64,000 nt of DNA, taken from positions 1 through 64,000 of the forward strand of contig CAVZNR010000057.1 in assembly GCA_963776675.1 (NCBI GenBank), written 5' to 3'. This DNA comes from Hyphomicrobium_A sp963776675 (GTDB lineage: Bacteria > Pseudomonadota > Alphaproteobacteria > Rhizobiales > Hyphomicrobiaceae). Shown here one piece after another: positions 1 through 8,685 of this stretch. Each line of letters starts with the position of its first letter. Positions within the stretch are counted from its first letter, which is position 1. The notes beneath the pieces are model-generated. The model was not told the origin of the DNA. It was given only the letters and a program-made list of their open reading frames with translations, and searched no databases. The position numbers were made by a program, and so were the translations under genes.

Positions 1-345
1 CTCGGTCAGCGTCGTGTGCACGATGCGCCGGTCGATAGCGCTGCGCTCGCGCGTGACGAGCCCGCGGCTTTCCAGCTTGTCGAGGATGGTGACGGTCGTC
101 GCCGCGCTCAGGTCGGCGTGCTTGGACAAGGCCGCCGTCGTCACCATGCCGCGCTCTTTCACGGCGTGCAGGATCACGATCTGCGGAATGGTGAGCCCCG
201 TATCGCGCGCGACCTTCTTGGAGCGCATGTCGATGGCGCGCACGATGCGCCGGATCGACTTCATCACTTTCGCCGCGTCTCTGCTGGCTGGGTCGCTCAA
301 GGCCTGTCTCCACTGAAGCGCGTCAATGCTTACACCCCACATCAT
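1..345 (-). CDS. MarR family transcriptional regulator (partial, C-terminus outside window)
   Basis: The minus strand encodes the first ~115 residues of a winged-helix MarR regulator, open to the window edge. The recognition-helix region (LSAATTVTILDKLESRG) and the wing (RERSAIDRRIVHTTLTE) are characteristic. Two adjacent in-frame ATGs lie at 345 and 342; GAGG sits 5 nt before the first. It is divergent from the N-acetylglutaminylglutamine amide (NAGGN) genes; I recall the same arrangement in Pseudomonas (PA3458 beside PA3459-PA3461). A perfect palindrome overlaps its start codon, so autoregulation plus control of the NAGGN operon is the natural inference. The ligand is unknown. Confidence 0.85.
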   Translation of the reverse strand, partial: MMWGVSIDALQWRQALSDPASRDAAKVMKSIRRIVRAIDMRSKKVARDTGLTIPQIVILHAVKERGMVTTAALSKHADLSAATTVTILDKLESRGLVTRERSAIDRRIVHTTLTE

Positions 346-375
346 TTGACCTCAAATTATTTTTGCTCTAATGAT
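344..375 (+). promoter_or_regulatory. Divergent promoter with MarR-type palindromic operator
   Basis: A perfect inverted repeat, ATTTGA-CC-TCAAAT, spans 344-357. It overlaps a plus-strand -35 (TTGACC, 346-351) that is followed after 17 nt by TAATGA (369-374), pointing to the NAGGN operon. On the minus strand TTGGGC, 17 nt and AATAAT can be read as the marR promoter, leaving a very short leader that contains the palindrome. A repressor bound here would block both promoters. Assignment to the adjacent MarR protein is by position only. Confidence 0.6.
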
Positions 376-471
376 TACGCCCAATATGGGCGCCCCCATG
401 AGCCCCCGGCCCCTTGAACCCCCCGATGCGGCGCGCGCCGCTCCGAACCAGCAAGGACCCGACGACCTGGC

Positions 472-2247
472 ATGTGTGGAATAGCCGGCGAGATCCGCTT
501 TGACGGAAGCTTTGCCGACACCGCAGCGGTGTCGCGCATGACAAAAGCGCTAGCGCGACGTGGGCCCGACGGCAGCGGCGTCATCGCGCAAGGGCCGATC
601 GCCTTCGGTCATCGGCGCCTCAAGATCATCGACCTCTCTAACAAGGCCGCGCAGCCCATGATCGACCCCGAGCTGGGGCTCATGATCGTGTTCAACGGCT
701 GCATCTATAACTACCCTGAGCTGCGCGCCGAGCTGCAGGCAAAAGGCTATCGCTTCTTCTCCCACGGCGACACCGAGGTCATCCTCAAGGCCTACCATGC
801 CTGGGGAGATGCCTGCGTGGAGCGCTTCCACGGCATGTTTGCGTTCGTGATCACGGAGCGCGAGACGGGCGCGGTGGTCATGGCGCGCGACCGCTTCGGC
901 ATCAAGCCGCTCTACTATTCCCAGGACGGCAAGGTTCTGCGCTTTGCCTCAGCACTTCCCGCGCTGGTCGAGGCCGGCGGCATCGACACCACGATCGACC
1001 GCGAGGCGCTGCACAACTACATGAGCTTCCACGCCGTGGTGCCGCCGCCGCGCACCATCCTCAAAGGCGTGCGCAAGCTGCCGCCCGCCACCATCCGCCG
1101 CTTTGCGTCCGACGGCACCTCGCGCGACCACCGCTACTGGTCGCCGAGCTACGAGCGCAAACCCGGCGACGGGCAGCTTACGCGCGAGGACTGGCGCGAC
1201 CGCGTGCTGGAAGCGCTGCGGCTCGCCGTGCGCCGGCGCATGGTCGCCGACGTGCCGGTCGGTGTGCTGCTCTCGGGCGGCGTCAATTCCAGCGTCATCG
1301 TCGGGCTGCTCGCCGAGCAGGGCCAGAAGGGCCTGATGACCTTTTCGATCGGCTTCGAGGAGGCCAACGGCGAGAAGGGCGACGAGTTCGTCTACTCCGA
1401 TCTCATCGCCAAGACGTTCCAGACCGACCACCACAAGATCTTCGTGCCGTCCCAGGATCTGATCAGCAAGCTGCCCGATACCATCAACGCCATGTCGGAG
1501 CCGATGGTCTCCTACGACAACATCGGCTTCTATCTTTTGAGCCGCGAGGTGTCGAAGCACATCAAGGTGGTGCAGTCGGGCCAGGGCGCCGACGAGGTGT
1601 TCGGCGGCTATCACTGGTATCCGCCGCTCGCCAACTCCAACGACGTGGTCTCCGACTACGCCAAGGTGTTCTTCGACCGCAGCCACGAGACCTTAAAGAC
1701 GCAGCTTGCCGACGAGTGGCTGCCCTCTGCGGACACCAGTCGCGATCTCGTCGCCGAACATCTCATGCGCACAGGCGCCGCCACGCCGGTCGACCGCGCC
1801 TTGCGCCTCGATTCGGAGATCATGCTCGTCGACGATCCGGTGAAGCGCGTCGACAACATGACCATGGCCTGGGGGCTCGAAGCGCGCGTCCCTTTTCTCG
1901 ATCACGAGCTCGTCGAGCTTGCGGCGTCGATCCCGCCCGACTTCAAGCTCGCCGACAACGGCAAGGGCGTGTTGAAGGATGCCGCCCGCCTGGTGGTGCC
2001 GAGCGAGGTCATCGACCGCAAGAAGGGCTACTTCCCGGTTCCCCAGCTCAAATATATCGAAGGACCCTATTTGGAGCTGGTGCGCGACGCGTTGACCAAC
2101 AAAGCGGCGCGCGAGCGCGGTATATTCCGCACCGATTACCTGGAGCGGCTGTTCGCCGATCCCGCCGCACACATTACACCCTTGCGCGGCTCGGAGCTGT
2201 GGCAAGCGGCACTGCTCGAGATGTGGCTGCAGTCGCACAACATTTGA
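472..2247 (+). CDS. asnO: N-acetylglutaminylglutamine amidotransferase (asparagine synthase-like)
   Basis: A 591-residue class II glutamine amidotransferase/asparagine synthetase-type protein. Cys2 (start MCGIAG) is the glutaminase nucleophile and removal of Met1 is expected. The N-terminal glutaminase domain covers about residues 1-200 and the ATP-dependent synthetase domain about 230-590. It is recognised as the amidotransferase of NAGGN osmoprotectant synthesis because the next two genes are the synthetase and the M42 peptidase of the same trio. It would amidate the C-terminal carboxylate of N-acetylglutaminylglutamine. Oddity: the PP-loop reads SGGVNSS, with Asn272 where the usual SGGxDS motif has Asp. 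The start is fixed by the N-terminal Cys. Confidence 0.9.
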   Translation: MCGIAGEIRFDGSFADTAAVSRMTKALARRGPDGSGVIAQGPIAFGHRRLKIIDLSNKAAQPMIDPELGLMIVFNGCIYNYPELRAELQAKGYRFFSHGDTEVILKAYHAWGDACVERFHGMFAFVITERETGAVVMARDRFGIKPLYYSQDGKVLRFASALPALVEAGGIDTTIDREALHNYMSFHAVVPPPRTILKGVRKLPPATIRRFASDGTSRDHRYWSPSYERKPGDGQLTREDWRDRVLEALRLAVRRRMVADVPVGVLLSGGVNSSVIVGLLAEQGQKGLMTFSIGFEEANGEKGDEFVYSDLIAKTFQTDHHKIFVPSQDLISKLPDTINAMSEPMVSYDNIGFYLLSREVSKHIKVVQSGQGADEVFGGYHWYPPLANSNDVVSDYAKVFFDRSHETLKTQLADEWLPSADTSRDLVAEHLMRTGAATPVDRALRLDSEIMLVDDPVKRVDNMTMAWGLEARVPFLDHELVELAASIPPDFKLADNGKGVLKDAARLVVPSEVIDRKKGYFPVPQLKYIEGPYLELVRDALTNKAARERGIFRTDYLERLFADPAAHITPLRGSELWQAALLEMWLQSHNI

Positions 2248-2256
2248 GGGCGCATC

Positions 2257-4092
2257 ATGGCTGACGACAAGCCAATCGACGCCAATCCGCAAAAGCCTCA
2301 ACGCGGCCAGCGCACGCGCGACGCTTATGCGCGTCGCTTGAAGCGCATGCGCGAGCATGGCCTCAAGCCGCCCATCAGTCCCCACGGCACCAATCCGCAG
2401 AACGCGCTCGCCAACTTCTCGCTGGATTGTGGCTGGGGCCGCTTGATTTTTGGCCAGACCTTCAGCGAGCCGGAAGCGCTGGTCGCGACGCTGCAGGAGG
2501 AGCTGCCCGAGCGCCGCGACATCGCGGTCTACATCCGCAACCCGCACGTGCTGCTGGCCAATGCGCAGCAGGACGTGTTTCTCGATCCCTCGCACACGTT
2601 CCGGCTCGATCTGTCCACCTATCGCGCCTCGCCTGATGCGCCCAAGGGCTTTTTCATCCGCCGTCTCACCTGCAAGTCCGACGCCGATGCCATCAACCGC
2701 ATCTACGCGGCACGCGGCATGGTGGCGGTCCCGCACGACTTCTTCTGGTCGCGGCGCGACGCCCGCTCGATCTCCTATTTCCTGGCCGAGGACGAATCGA
2801 CGGGCGAGATACTGGGCACCGTCACCGGCGTCGACCACCACCGCGCCTTCAACGACCCCGAGCGCGGCTCGTCGTTGTGGTGCCTCGCCGTCGATCCGCA
2901 GACGCGCCAGCCCGGCGTGGGCGAGGCTCTCGTGCGGCGCCTCATCGAATATTTTGCAGCGCGCGGCGCCTCCTTCCTCGACCTCTCCGTGCTGCACGAC
3001 AACGCGCAGGCGATTGCGCTGTACGAAAAGCTCGGTTTCGAGCGCGTGCCGTTCTTTTCGGTGAAGCGCAAGAACCCCATCAACGAGCAGCTGTTCACCG
3101 GACCCGAGCTGGATCAGACGCTCAACCCCTACGCCAAGATCATCATCCGCGAGGCCCGCCGACGCGGCATCCAGGTGAAGGTCACCGACGCGGAGGGCGG
3201 CTTCTTCCGCCTCTCCTATGGCGGGCGCTCGATCCATTGCCGCGAGAGCCTGTCGGAGCTCACAACCGCGGTCGCCATGTCGATCTGCGACGACAAGGCG
3301 ACGACGACCCGGGTGGTGCGCGCTGCCGGCGTGCAGGTTCCCGACCAAATCTCCGCGGATGCCGAGCCGGCCGCCCTCGAGGTATTCCTCAACCGGCACG
3401 GCAAGGTGGTGGTGAAGCCGGCGCGCGGCGAGCAGGGCCGCGGCATTGCCGTCGGCGTGTCGACCATGGACGAGATCGCCGCCGCCGTCACCATCGCGCG
3501 GCGGATTTCCGACGTGGTGCTGATTGAGGAGTTCGTGCAGGGCCAGGACCTGCGTCTCATCGTCATCAACTACAAGCTGGTGGCCGCCGCGCTGCGCAAG
3601 CCGGCCTCGGTCGTGGGCGATGGCGAGCGTTCGATCCGCAAGCTCATCGAGAAGCAGAGCCGCCGCCGCTCTGCCGGCACCGGCGGCGAATCCAGCATTC
3701 CGATCGACGCGGAAACGGAGCGCACCATCCGTCACGCGGGGTATACATACGACAGCGTGCTGCCCGAGGGAGAGGAGCTGCAGGTGCGGCGCACCGCCAA
3801 CCTGCACACAGGCGGCACCATCCACGATGTTACCGGAGCGGTGCATCCAGGTCTGGTCGACGCCGCTATAAAGGTGGCCCGCGCCATCGACATTCCCGTC
3901 GTCGGCGTCGACTTCATGGTCAAATCGCCGCGCTTGCCGGACTATCGTTTCATCGAGGCCAACGAGCGCCCGGGCTTGGCTAACCATGAACCGCAACCCA
4001 CCGCAGAGCGTTTCATCGACCTCTTGTTTCCGCTGTCGATTCCGGCTGCAATGCGTCAGATTCTAGTGGAAGCCGCAGAACAAAAAGGCTGA
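2257..4092 (+). CDS. ngg: N-acetylglutaminylglutamine synthetase (GNAT + ATP-grasp)
   Basis: A 611-residue two-domain enzyme of NAGGN synthesis. A GNAT acetyltransferase domain lies at about residues 120-280, including the acetyl-CoA loop region QPGVGEALVRRL and the following ALYEKLGFERV motif. An ATP-grasp ligase lies at about 340-600, with the lysine strand VVVKPARGEQGRGIAVG and the metal-binding end DFMVKSP...FIEANERPG. The family is thought to acetylate glutamine and ligate it to a second glutamine, giving the dipeptide substrate of the upstream amidotransferase. It starts 9 nt after that gene and ends 3 nt before the M42 peptidase, so the three genes form one operon. Cytoplasmic. Confidence 0.9.
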   Translation: MADDKPIDANPQKPQRGQRTRDAYARRLKRMREHGLKPPISPHGTNPQNALANFSLDCGWGRLIFGQTFSEPEALVATLQEELPERRDIAVYIRNPHVLLANAQQDVFLDPSHTFRLDLSTYRASPDAPKGFFIRRLTCKSDADAINRIYAARGMVAVPHDFFWSRRDARSISYFLAEDESTGEILGTVTGVDHHRAFNDPERGSSLWCLAVDPQTRQPGVGEALVRRLIEYFAARGASFLDLSVLHDNAQAIALYEKLGFERVPFFSVKRKNPINEQLFTGPELDQTLNPYAKIIIREARRRGIQVKVTDAEGGFFRLSYGGRSIHCRESLSELTTAVAMSICDDKATTTRVVRAAGVQVPDQISADAEPAALEVFLNRHGKVVVKPARGEQGRGIAVGVSTMDEIAAAVTIARRISDVVLIEEFVQGQDLRLIVINYKLVAAALRKPASVVGDGERSIRKLIEKQSRRRSAGTGGESSIPIDAETERTIRHAGYTYDSVLPEGEELQVRRTANLHTGGTIHDVTGAVHPGLVDAAIKVARAIDIPVVGVDFMVKSPRLPDYRFIEANERPGLANHEPQPTAERFIDLLFPLSIPAAMRQILVEAAEQKG

Positions 4093-4095
4093 TCA

Positions 4096-5286
4096 ATGTC
4101 CCGGCTGACAATCGACGCCGAATTCCTTCTCGCTAAACTCAAAGAGCTGCTCGACCTCCCCAGCCCCACTGGCTACACCGACAGCATCGTCCGCTACGTC
4201 TCCCGTGAAGTGGAGAAACTCGGCCTCAACGTGCAGCTGACGCGCCGCGGCGCGCTGCGCGCCATCCGCCACGGCGAGAGGCGGCACGGCGCGCGCGCCT
4301 TCGTCTCGCATCTCGACACGCTCGGGGCGCAGGTGAAAAACCTCAAGGACAATGGGCGCCTGGCACTCGTTCCCATCGGACACTGGTCGGCGCGCTTTGC
4401 CGAGGGCGCGCGGGCGACCGTCTACACCGAGAAGGGCGGCTACCGCGGGACCGTCCTGCCGCTCAAGGCCTCGGGACACACCTTCAACGAGGAGATCGAT
4501 AGCGCGCCGTTCGGCTGGGACCACGTAGAGATGCGCGTCGACGCGCTCGCCCGCGACAAGCCCGACCTCGACCGGCTGGGGATCGAGGTGGGCGATATCA
4601 TCTCCATCGATCCACAGCCCGAGTTCCTCGAGAATGGCTTCATCGTCTCGCGCCATCTGGACAACAAGGCCGGCGTCGCCGTCATGCTCTCGGCCCTGAA
4701 AGCGATGCAGGAGAAGCGGTCGGTCACCCCGGTCGACATCCACTGGCTGTTCACCGTCGCGGAGGAGGTCGGCGTCGGCGCCTCCTCCATCCTGACCGAT
4801 GACGTCGTCTCCATCGTCGCCGTCGACAACGGCACCACCGCACCGGGACAGAACTCGGACGAGTTCGGCGTCACCGTGTGCATGGCCGACCAGACCGGGC
4901 CCTTCGACTACCATCTGACCAAGAAGCTGGTGGCGCTGTGCCGTGCCAACGAGATCCGCTACCAGAAGGACGTCTTCCGGCATTACCGCTCGGATTCGGC
5001 CAGTGCCGTCGAGGCCGGCGCCGACGTGCGCACCGCGCTGATCACGTTCGGCGTCGACGCCTCGCACGGCTATGAGCGCATCCATACGCACGCGCTGCGC
5101 TCGCTGGCCGAGCTGATCACCGCCTACGCGGTGAGCAGCGTCGACATCAAGAGCGACCTGGAGGAGATCGGCGACGTGCGCGACTTCACCCGGCAGCCGA
5201 CGTCCGAAGCCGACCAGCGGCTTTCGCCCTCGGATGCGGGCGAGCTTCTGAAAGCCAAGGCCAAAGCCAAAGCCGACGAAAGCTAA
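4096..5286 (+). CDS. Osmoprotectant NAGGN system M42 family peptidase
   Basis: A 396-residue M42-family metallo-aminopeptidase-like protein. Metal-site motifs are visible: SHLDT (about residue 74), HLDNKAGVAV (about 190) and the catalytic/ligand pair EEVGVGAS (about 220). It is the third member of the NAGGN trio. Its exact role, whether turnover or processing of the osmolyte, is not established; a function in recycling N-acetylglutaminylglutamine amide is inferred. The C-terminus is unusually Lys/Ala-rich (KAKAKAKADES). The gene lies 3 nt after the synthetase, so translational coupling is likely. It is convergent with the coiled-coil gene downstream, with a short tandem repeat between them. 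Confidence 0.88.
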   Translation: MSRLTIDAEFLLAKLKELLDLPSPTGYTDSIVRYVSREVEKLGLNVQLTRRGALRAIRHGERRHGARAFVSHLDTLGAQVKNLKDNGRLALVPIGHWSARFAEGARATVYTEKGGYRGTVLPLKASGHTFNEEIDSAPFGWDHVEMRVDALARDKPDLDRLGIEVGDIISIDPQPEFLENGFIVSRHLDNKAGVAVMLSALKAMQEKRSVTPVDIHWLFTVAEEVGVGASSILTDDVVSIVAVDNGTTAPGQNSDEFGVTVCMADQTGPFDYHLTKKLVALCRANEIRYQKDVFRHYRSDSASAVEAGADVRTALITFGVDASHGYERIHTHALRSLAELITAYAVSSVDIKSDLEEIGDVRDFTRQPTSEADQRLSPSDAGELLKAKAKAKADES

Positions 5287-5300
5287 GGCCGCGGCACGCG

Positions 5301-5372
5301 CGCTTTGGCGCGGTGGCATGCCGCTTTGACCGGGCGACATGGCGCTTTGGCGCGGTGGCATGGCGCTTTGGC
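5301..5372. repeat. Tandem 21-bp repeats between convergent genes
   Basis: The hexamer CGCTTT recurs at 5301, 5322, 5343 and 5364, an exact 21-bp period. Units 1 and 3 share CGCTTTGGCGCGGTGGCATG; unit 2 is diverged (CGCTTTGACCGGGCGACATG) and unit 4 is truncated. The array fills the gap between the M42 peptidase stop and the end of the minus-strand coiled-coil gene. No gene or terminator hairpin is evident in it. Confidence 0.8.
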
Positions 5373-5390
5373 ACACGCTGCTTGCCGCCC

Positions 5391-6881
5391 TCAGGCCTTG
5401 CGGCGGATGTGCTTTTGCCAGCTCGCCTTGATCCAGTCGTCGGTGCCGAACAGCCAGTAGCCGAAGCCGCGCCCCGACTGCCGCTGCGGCTCCAACGCCT
5501 CCTCCTCGGCGACCGTGCGCGCCATTACCGACATGTCCTGCGACAGACGCTCCAGAATCTGCAGGCGCTTGACCCCGTCCTCCTGCACCGCGCCGATGCG
5601 TGCGTTGAGAAGGTGGATCTCGCCCGCCTCGTTCGAGCGCCACTGCTCGAGCGAGCCCGCCAGCGTGTGCTGATTGACGTTGAGCTTCATCAGCGCCTCG
5701 TGCACCTCCGCGAGTTCCTCGCTGTAGGCGGTATGCGTCTCCGTCGTCTTTTCACCCTGCGCGGCCAGCGCCCGCTCGATCGCAGCGATGCGATCGCCGA
5801 TGCTCGATCCCAGCTCGATGCGATGCTGCTCCAGGTCGGCAACGAGCCCCTGCAGCCGCTCGGCGACCGACGCGTTGGAGCCCTCATCGCCGGACTGCCC
5901 CAGCGCACCGGTGAGCGCCCTGACGTCGGCTGCGAGGCCTTCGAGTGCGTTGGTTCTTTCCGCCCGCTCTTCCTGCAAGAGCCGCCCGAGTGCCGAGATG
6001 CGCTCAACCAAGGTGCTGTCGCTCTCGCGCGATAGGACAGCCTCCTCGATGAAGTCGAGGCGCTCCTTGATCGGCTGCAGATCGGGCGGCACCCCGGCGG
6101 CTGCGCCTGCGAGCGCGTTCTCCACCGCCGACAGGCGGTCGGAGAGGATGCGCTCGATCGCCGAGAGGCGCTCGATCACTTCCGTGTCCACCGGGCCCTC
6201 GCCCAATCGCTGCTGGCCGCCTGCCAGATAGGCGGTGCCGGGGCTGCTGCGCAGCCGCTCGGACTCGGACATGTCGACGAGGTGGGCCGGACCGCCGTAA
6301 TGACCGCGCCCCGCCCCCATGGGGCTCCAGAAATCGCGCGAGCCGCGGGTCAGATGGCGCAGCACCAGCTCGCCGGCGGGGTGGTCGCTCCTCAGATCGA
6401 CGAGAACGTGCAGAATATCGTCGACGCCGCCCGGACGGCCCGATTGCGCGGCGTGGGCGGCGGCGAGCCGCAGCGTCTCCTCCAGCTCGTGCGACCGGCG
6501 CGGCGAGCCGCCGGTCTCCGCCACGGGAATGTCGCTGGCAATGTACACGGCGCTGTCCCGGCGCAGGGGAACGACGCGCACGCCCCGCATCTCCAGCGTC
6601 GCGGCAGCCGCCTCGATGCGGGTCAGCGCATGCACCAGATGCTCCAAGCGTACCTCGCGGGCACCATGTGCAAGCGCCACCTCGAAGGCATGATTGGCAG
6701 CGGCCAACACCGTCTCATTGACCCAAATGGGGCCGCCATGATGCGCGGGCGGCCGCGCAGCCTGCTGCGGCGCGCTCGCCGGCACCTCGAAACCGGTCAT
6801 AAGGTCGGTTGAGGTCGCGCTCCATGTGCGCGCCGTCCTCAGGTCCAGATCGGCCCCCCTGTAGCCCCCCCTGTGGTCCAT
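5391..6881 (-). CDS. Clp-N-like domain / coiled-coil protein of unknown function
   Basis: About 496 residues from the ATG at 6881, which has GGAG 9 nt upstream; a longer form could start at 6953. Residues ~50-170 resemble the repeat domain at the N-terminus of ClpA/ClpB/ClpC, with two similar halves (NHAFEVALAHGAREVRLEHL and a second helix pair around GGVDDILHVLVD). The AAA+ ATPase modules of Clp proteins are absent. Residues ~210-470 are heptad-rich, charged coiled coil. The C-terminus carries an aromatic patch (FGYWLFGTDDWIKASW) followed by basic residues. No signal peptide or clear membrane segment is seen. It might be a scaffold or adaptor. Resemblance to Clp-N is by eye, not by search. 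Confidence 0.6.
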   Translation of the reverse strand: MDHRGGYRGADLDLRTARTWSATSTDLMTGFEVPASAPQQAARPPAHHGGPIWVNETVLAAANHAFEVALAHGAREVRLEHLVHALTRIEAAAATLEMRGVRVVPLRRDSAVYIASDIPVAETGGSPRRSHELEETLRLAAAHAAQSGRPGGVDDILHVLVDLRSDHPAGELVLRHLTRGSRDFWSPMGAGRGHYGGPAHLVDMSESERLRSSPGTAYLAGGQQRLGEGPVDTEVIERLSAIERILSDRLSAVENALAGAAAGVPPDLQPIKERLDFIEEAVLSRESDSTLVERISALGRLLQEERAERTNALEGLAADVRALTGALGQSGDEGSNASVAERLQGLVADLEQHRIELGSSIGDRIAAIERALAAQGEKTTETHTAYSEELAEVHEALMKLNVNQHTLAGSLEQWRSNEAGEIHLLNARIGAVQEDGVKRLQILERLSQDMSVMARTVAEEEALEPQRQSGRGFGYWLFGTDDWIKASWQKHIRRKA

Positions 6882-7058
6882 AACGCTCGGCTCCTCAGAC
6901 TGATCGACGCTTCCCATTGCGGCGGCGGCAGCATACCCGCGATCGGCCCGCACTGCGAGGGGTCAAGGCCGTCACACCGGCACCGGCACTCCATATATTT
7001 CCGTGCCAATACAGCTTACTAGGCCGATCCGCTGATGCTGTTTTGCGAGCGTGGCGTG

Positions 7059-7742
7059 TCAAAGAAGCGTCTGGGCGGCGGCCGGCTCTTGAACTTCGGG
7101 CCCTTCGTTGCGCGGATTGTTGAGCTTGCGGCTGACCTCCACCAGCTCGAGCAAGCCCTCGGGCGCCGGCAGAAGCAGCTCCGCCGCCCCCAGCGAGGAG
7201 CCTGAGCGGCAGTCGAGCCAGGCGTCGAACTGCTCAGGTTGGAGGATCGCCGGCATGCGATCGTGCAGCACCGCCATGGTCTGGTTGCCTGCAACCGTGA
7301 GGATGGCCATGGTCTCGATCTCGCTGCCGTCCGCGCCCAGCCAGTGCTCCCAAAGGCCTGCCAGCGCCATAGGGGCTCCGCCGCGCGGTCGCACCAGAAA
7401 CGGCCGCTTGGCGCCGGGCGCACCCGTCCACTCGTAGAAACCATCGGTCGGTACGAGGCAGCGGCGATGGCGCATCGCCCCGCGGAACGAGGGCTTTTCG
7501 GCCGCCGTCTCCCCGCGCGCGTTGATCAGCATCTTGAAGGCGCGGGGGTCCTTGACCCACGACGGAATGAGCCCCCAGCGCACGAGCGCCAGCTCGCGCC
7601 CGCCTGCCGGCGTGTTGCGCACAATGGCGGTCGGCTGCGACGGCGCGATGTTGTAGCGCGGCGGAAAAACCGCCTCGTTGTCGTAGCGGAAATAGGAGCG
7701 TACCGCTTCGGGCGGCGAGGTGAGGCTGTAGCGCGAGCACAT
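7059..7742 (-). CDS. SOS response-associated peptidase family protein (SRAP, YedK/HMCES-like)
   Basis: A 227-residue SRAP protein. Hallmarks are Cys2 (MCSRY), which becomes the N-terminal nucleophile and forms the thiazolidine crosslink with abasic sites in single-stranded DNA, the conserved Asn in YNIAPSQ, Glu in TDGFYEW and His in LHDRMP. The family shields abasic sites during replication. Length and residues are normal for the family. It is divergent from the TIGR02301-type gene. No LexA box was identified upstream. Confidence 0.93.
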   Translation of the reverse strand: MCSRYSLTSPPEAVRSYFRYDNEAVFPPRYNIAPSQPTAIVRNTPAGGRELALVRWGLIPSWVKDPRAFKMLINARGETAAEKPSFRGAMRHRRCLVPTDGFYEWTGAPGAKRPFLVRPRGGAPMALAGLWEHWLGADGSEIETMAILTVAGNQTMAVLHDRMPAILQPEQFDAWLDCRSGSSLGAAELLLPAPEGLLELVEVSRKLNNPRNEGPEVQEPAAAQTLL

Positions 7743-7840
7743 GGTCTCATCTTATCTTCGTGTGCCCGCTGAGAGAAGCGGGCCACAAGTGTGCGATAGC
7801 CGCACAACAACCGCCACGCGCGCGTCCAGAATCGGTGCTA

Positions 7841-8269
7841 ATGTCGAAAATCATGACCTTCGCCTCACGAGATCCTGCACGGTCGGCGAGCGCGCGCGCC
7901 TGGTTTGGGGCGGCGGCGTTTGCTGTTTTGGTGCTCGCCTCGGCGACGCCCGGGCGGGCCGCCAACGACAGCAAGCCCTACGATGAGCGCCTGTTTCGCC
8001 TGTCGGAAATTCTGGGCGCGGTTCATTATCTGCGCGAGCTCTGTGGCGCCGACGAAGGCCAGCTGTGGCGTCAGCGCATGTCGGAGCTTCTGAAGTCCGA
8101 AGGCTCTTCGGCCCTGCGCCGCGCCCGCCTCACGCGCAGCTTCAATAAGGGCTACCGCAGCTACAGCCGCACCTATAATACGTGCAGCCCCTCCGCCCAG
8201 AGCGCCATCAACCGCTTCCTCACCGAAGGCGCCCAGCTCGCCGACGGGATCGTCAAGTCCGTGCCATAA
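7841..8269 (+). CDS. TIGR02301 family secreted protein
   Basis: About 142 residues from the ATG at 7841; MTFASRD at 7853 is an alternative start. A signal peptide with hydrophobic core AWFGAAAFAVLVLASA and a probable cleavage after GRA is followed by a small domain containing YDERLFRLSEILGAVHYLREL. I recognise this as the alphaproteobacterial TIGR02301 family of unknown function. Two conserved cysteines (in LCGADE and NTCSPS) could form a disulfide in the periplasm. Confidence 0.75.
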   Translation: MSKIMTFASRDPARSASARAWFGAAAFAVLVLASATPGRAANDSKPYDERLFRLSEILGAVHYLRELCGADEGQLWRQRMSELLKSEGSSALRRARLTRSFNKGYRSYSRTYNTCSPSAQSAINRFLTEGAQLADGIVKSVP

Positions 8270-8433
8270 GGGGCGCCGAGCACGCATTTACTCTGATCCC
8301 TATGCGCCTCCTTCCGGGCATGGGATCGTGGTATTGAAAACAACCTGCCAAGACGGCAGCGCAGCGCTCGGGTCCGACACGCCTTTGGGGGGCGATGGGG
8401 CCGGACACCGACGCGGACCACGAAGGGGGAAGC

Positions 8434-8679
8434 ATGCGGTCGTTCGAGGGAATGGACCAAGACGATCCGTCATTCAAAGCGCTTAGTATTATTCTCGAAG
8501 CGTGGGATGAGGGAACGGACGCGGGCGTGCCGACCGAGCAGATGGCCTATGCCGCGCTCTTCACCGCGCTGACCGATCTCGTTGCACAGTTCGGCGAAGA
8601 GGCCGTGCTCAGCTTGGCACGCGGACTAGAGCGCCGCATCCTGGTCGGCGAGTTCAGCCTCAACCGCACGCAGCAGTAG
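8434..8679 (+). CDS. Conserved small cytoplasmic protein of unknown function
   Basis: An 81-residue acidic protein (MRSFEGMDQDDPSFKALS...). The ATG at 8434 is preceded by AAGGGGGAAGC, a good ribosome-binding site, so the 13-residue upstream extension was rejected. No signal peptide or membrane segment is seen. A helical segment (YAALFTALTDLVAQFGEEAV) dominates. No family recognised. It is convergent with the LysE gene. Confidence 0.6.
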   Translation: MRSFEGMDQDDPSFKALSIILEAWDEGTDAGVPTEQMAYAALFTALTDLVAQFGEEAVLSLARGLERRILVGEFSLNRTQQ

Positions 8680-8685
8680 CGCTTC

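Noticed and set aside
1693..3996. A 767-residue minus-strand frame opposite the NAGGN genes
   Set aside because: It is antisense to two well-recognised enzymes and has the His/Arg/Asp-rich composition typical of shadow frames in high-GC DNA.
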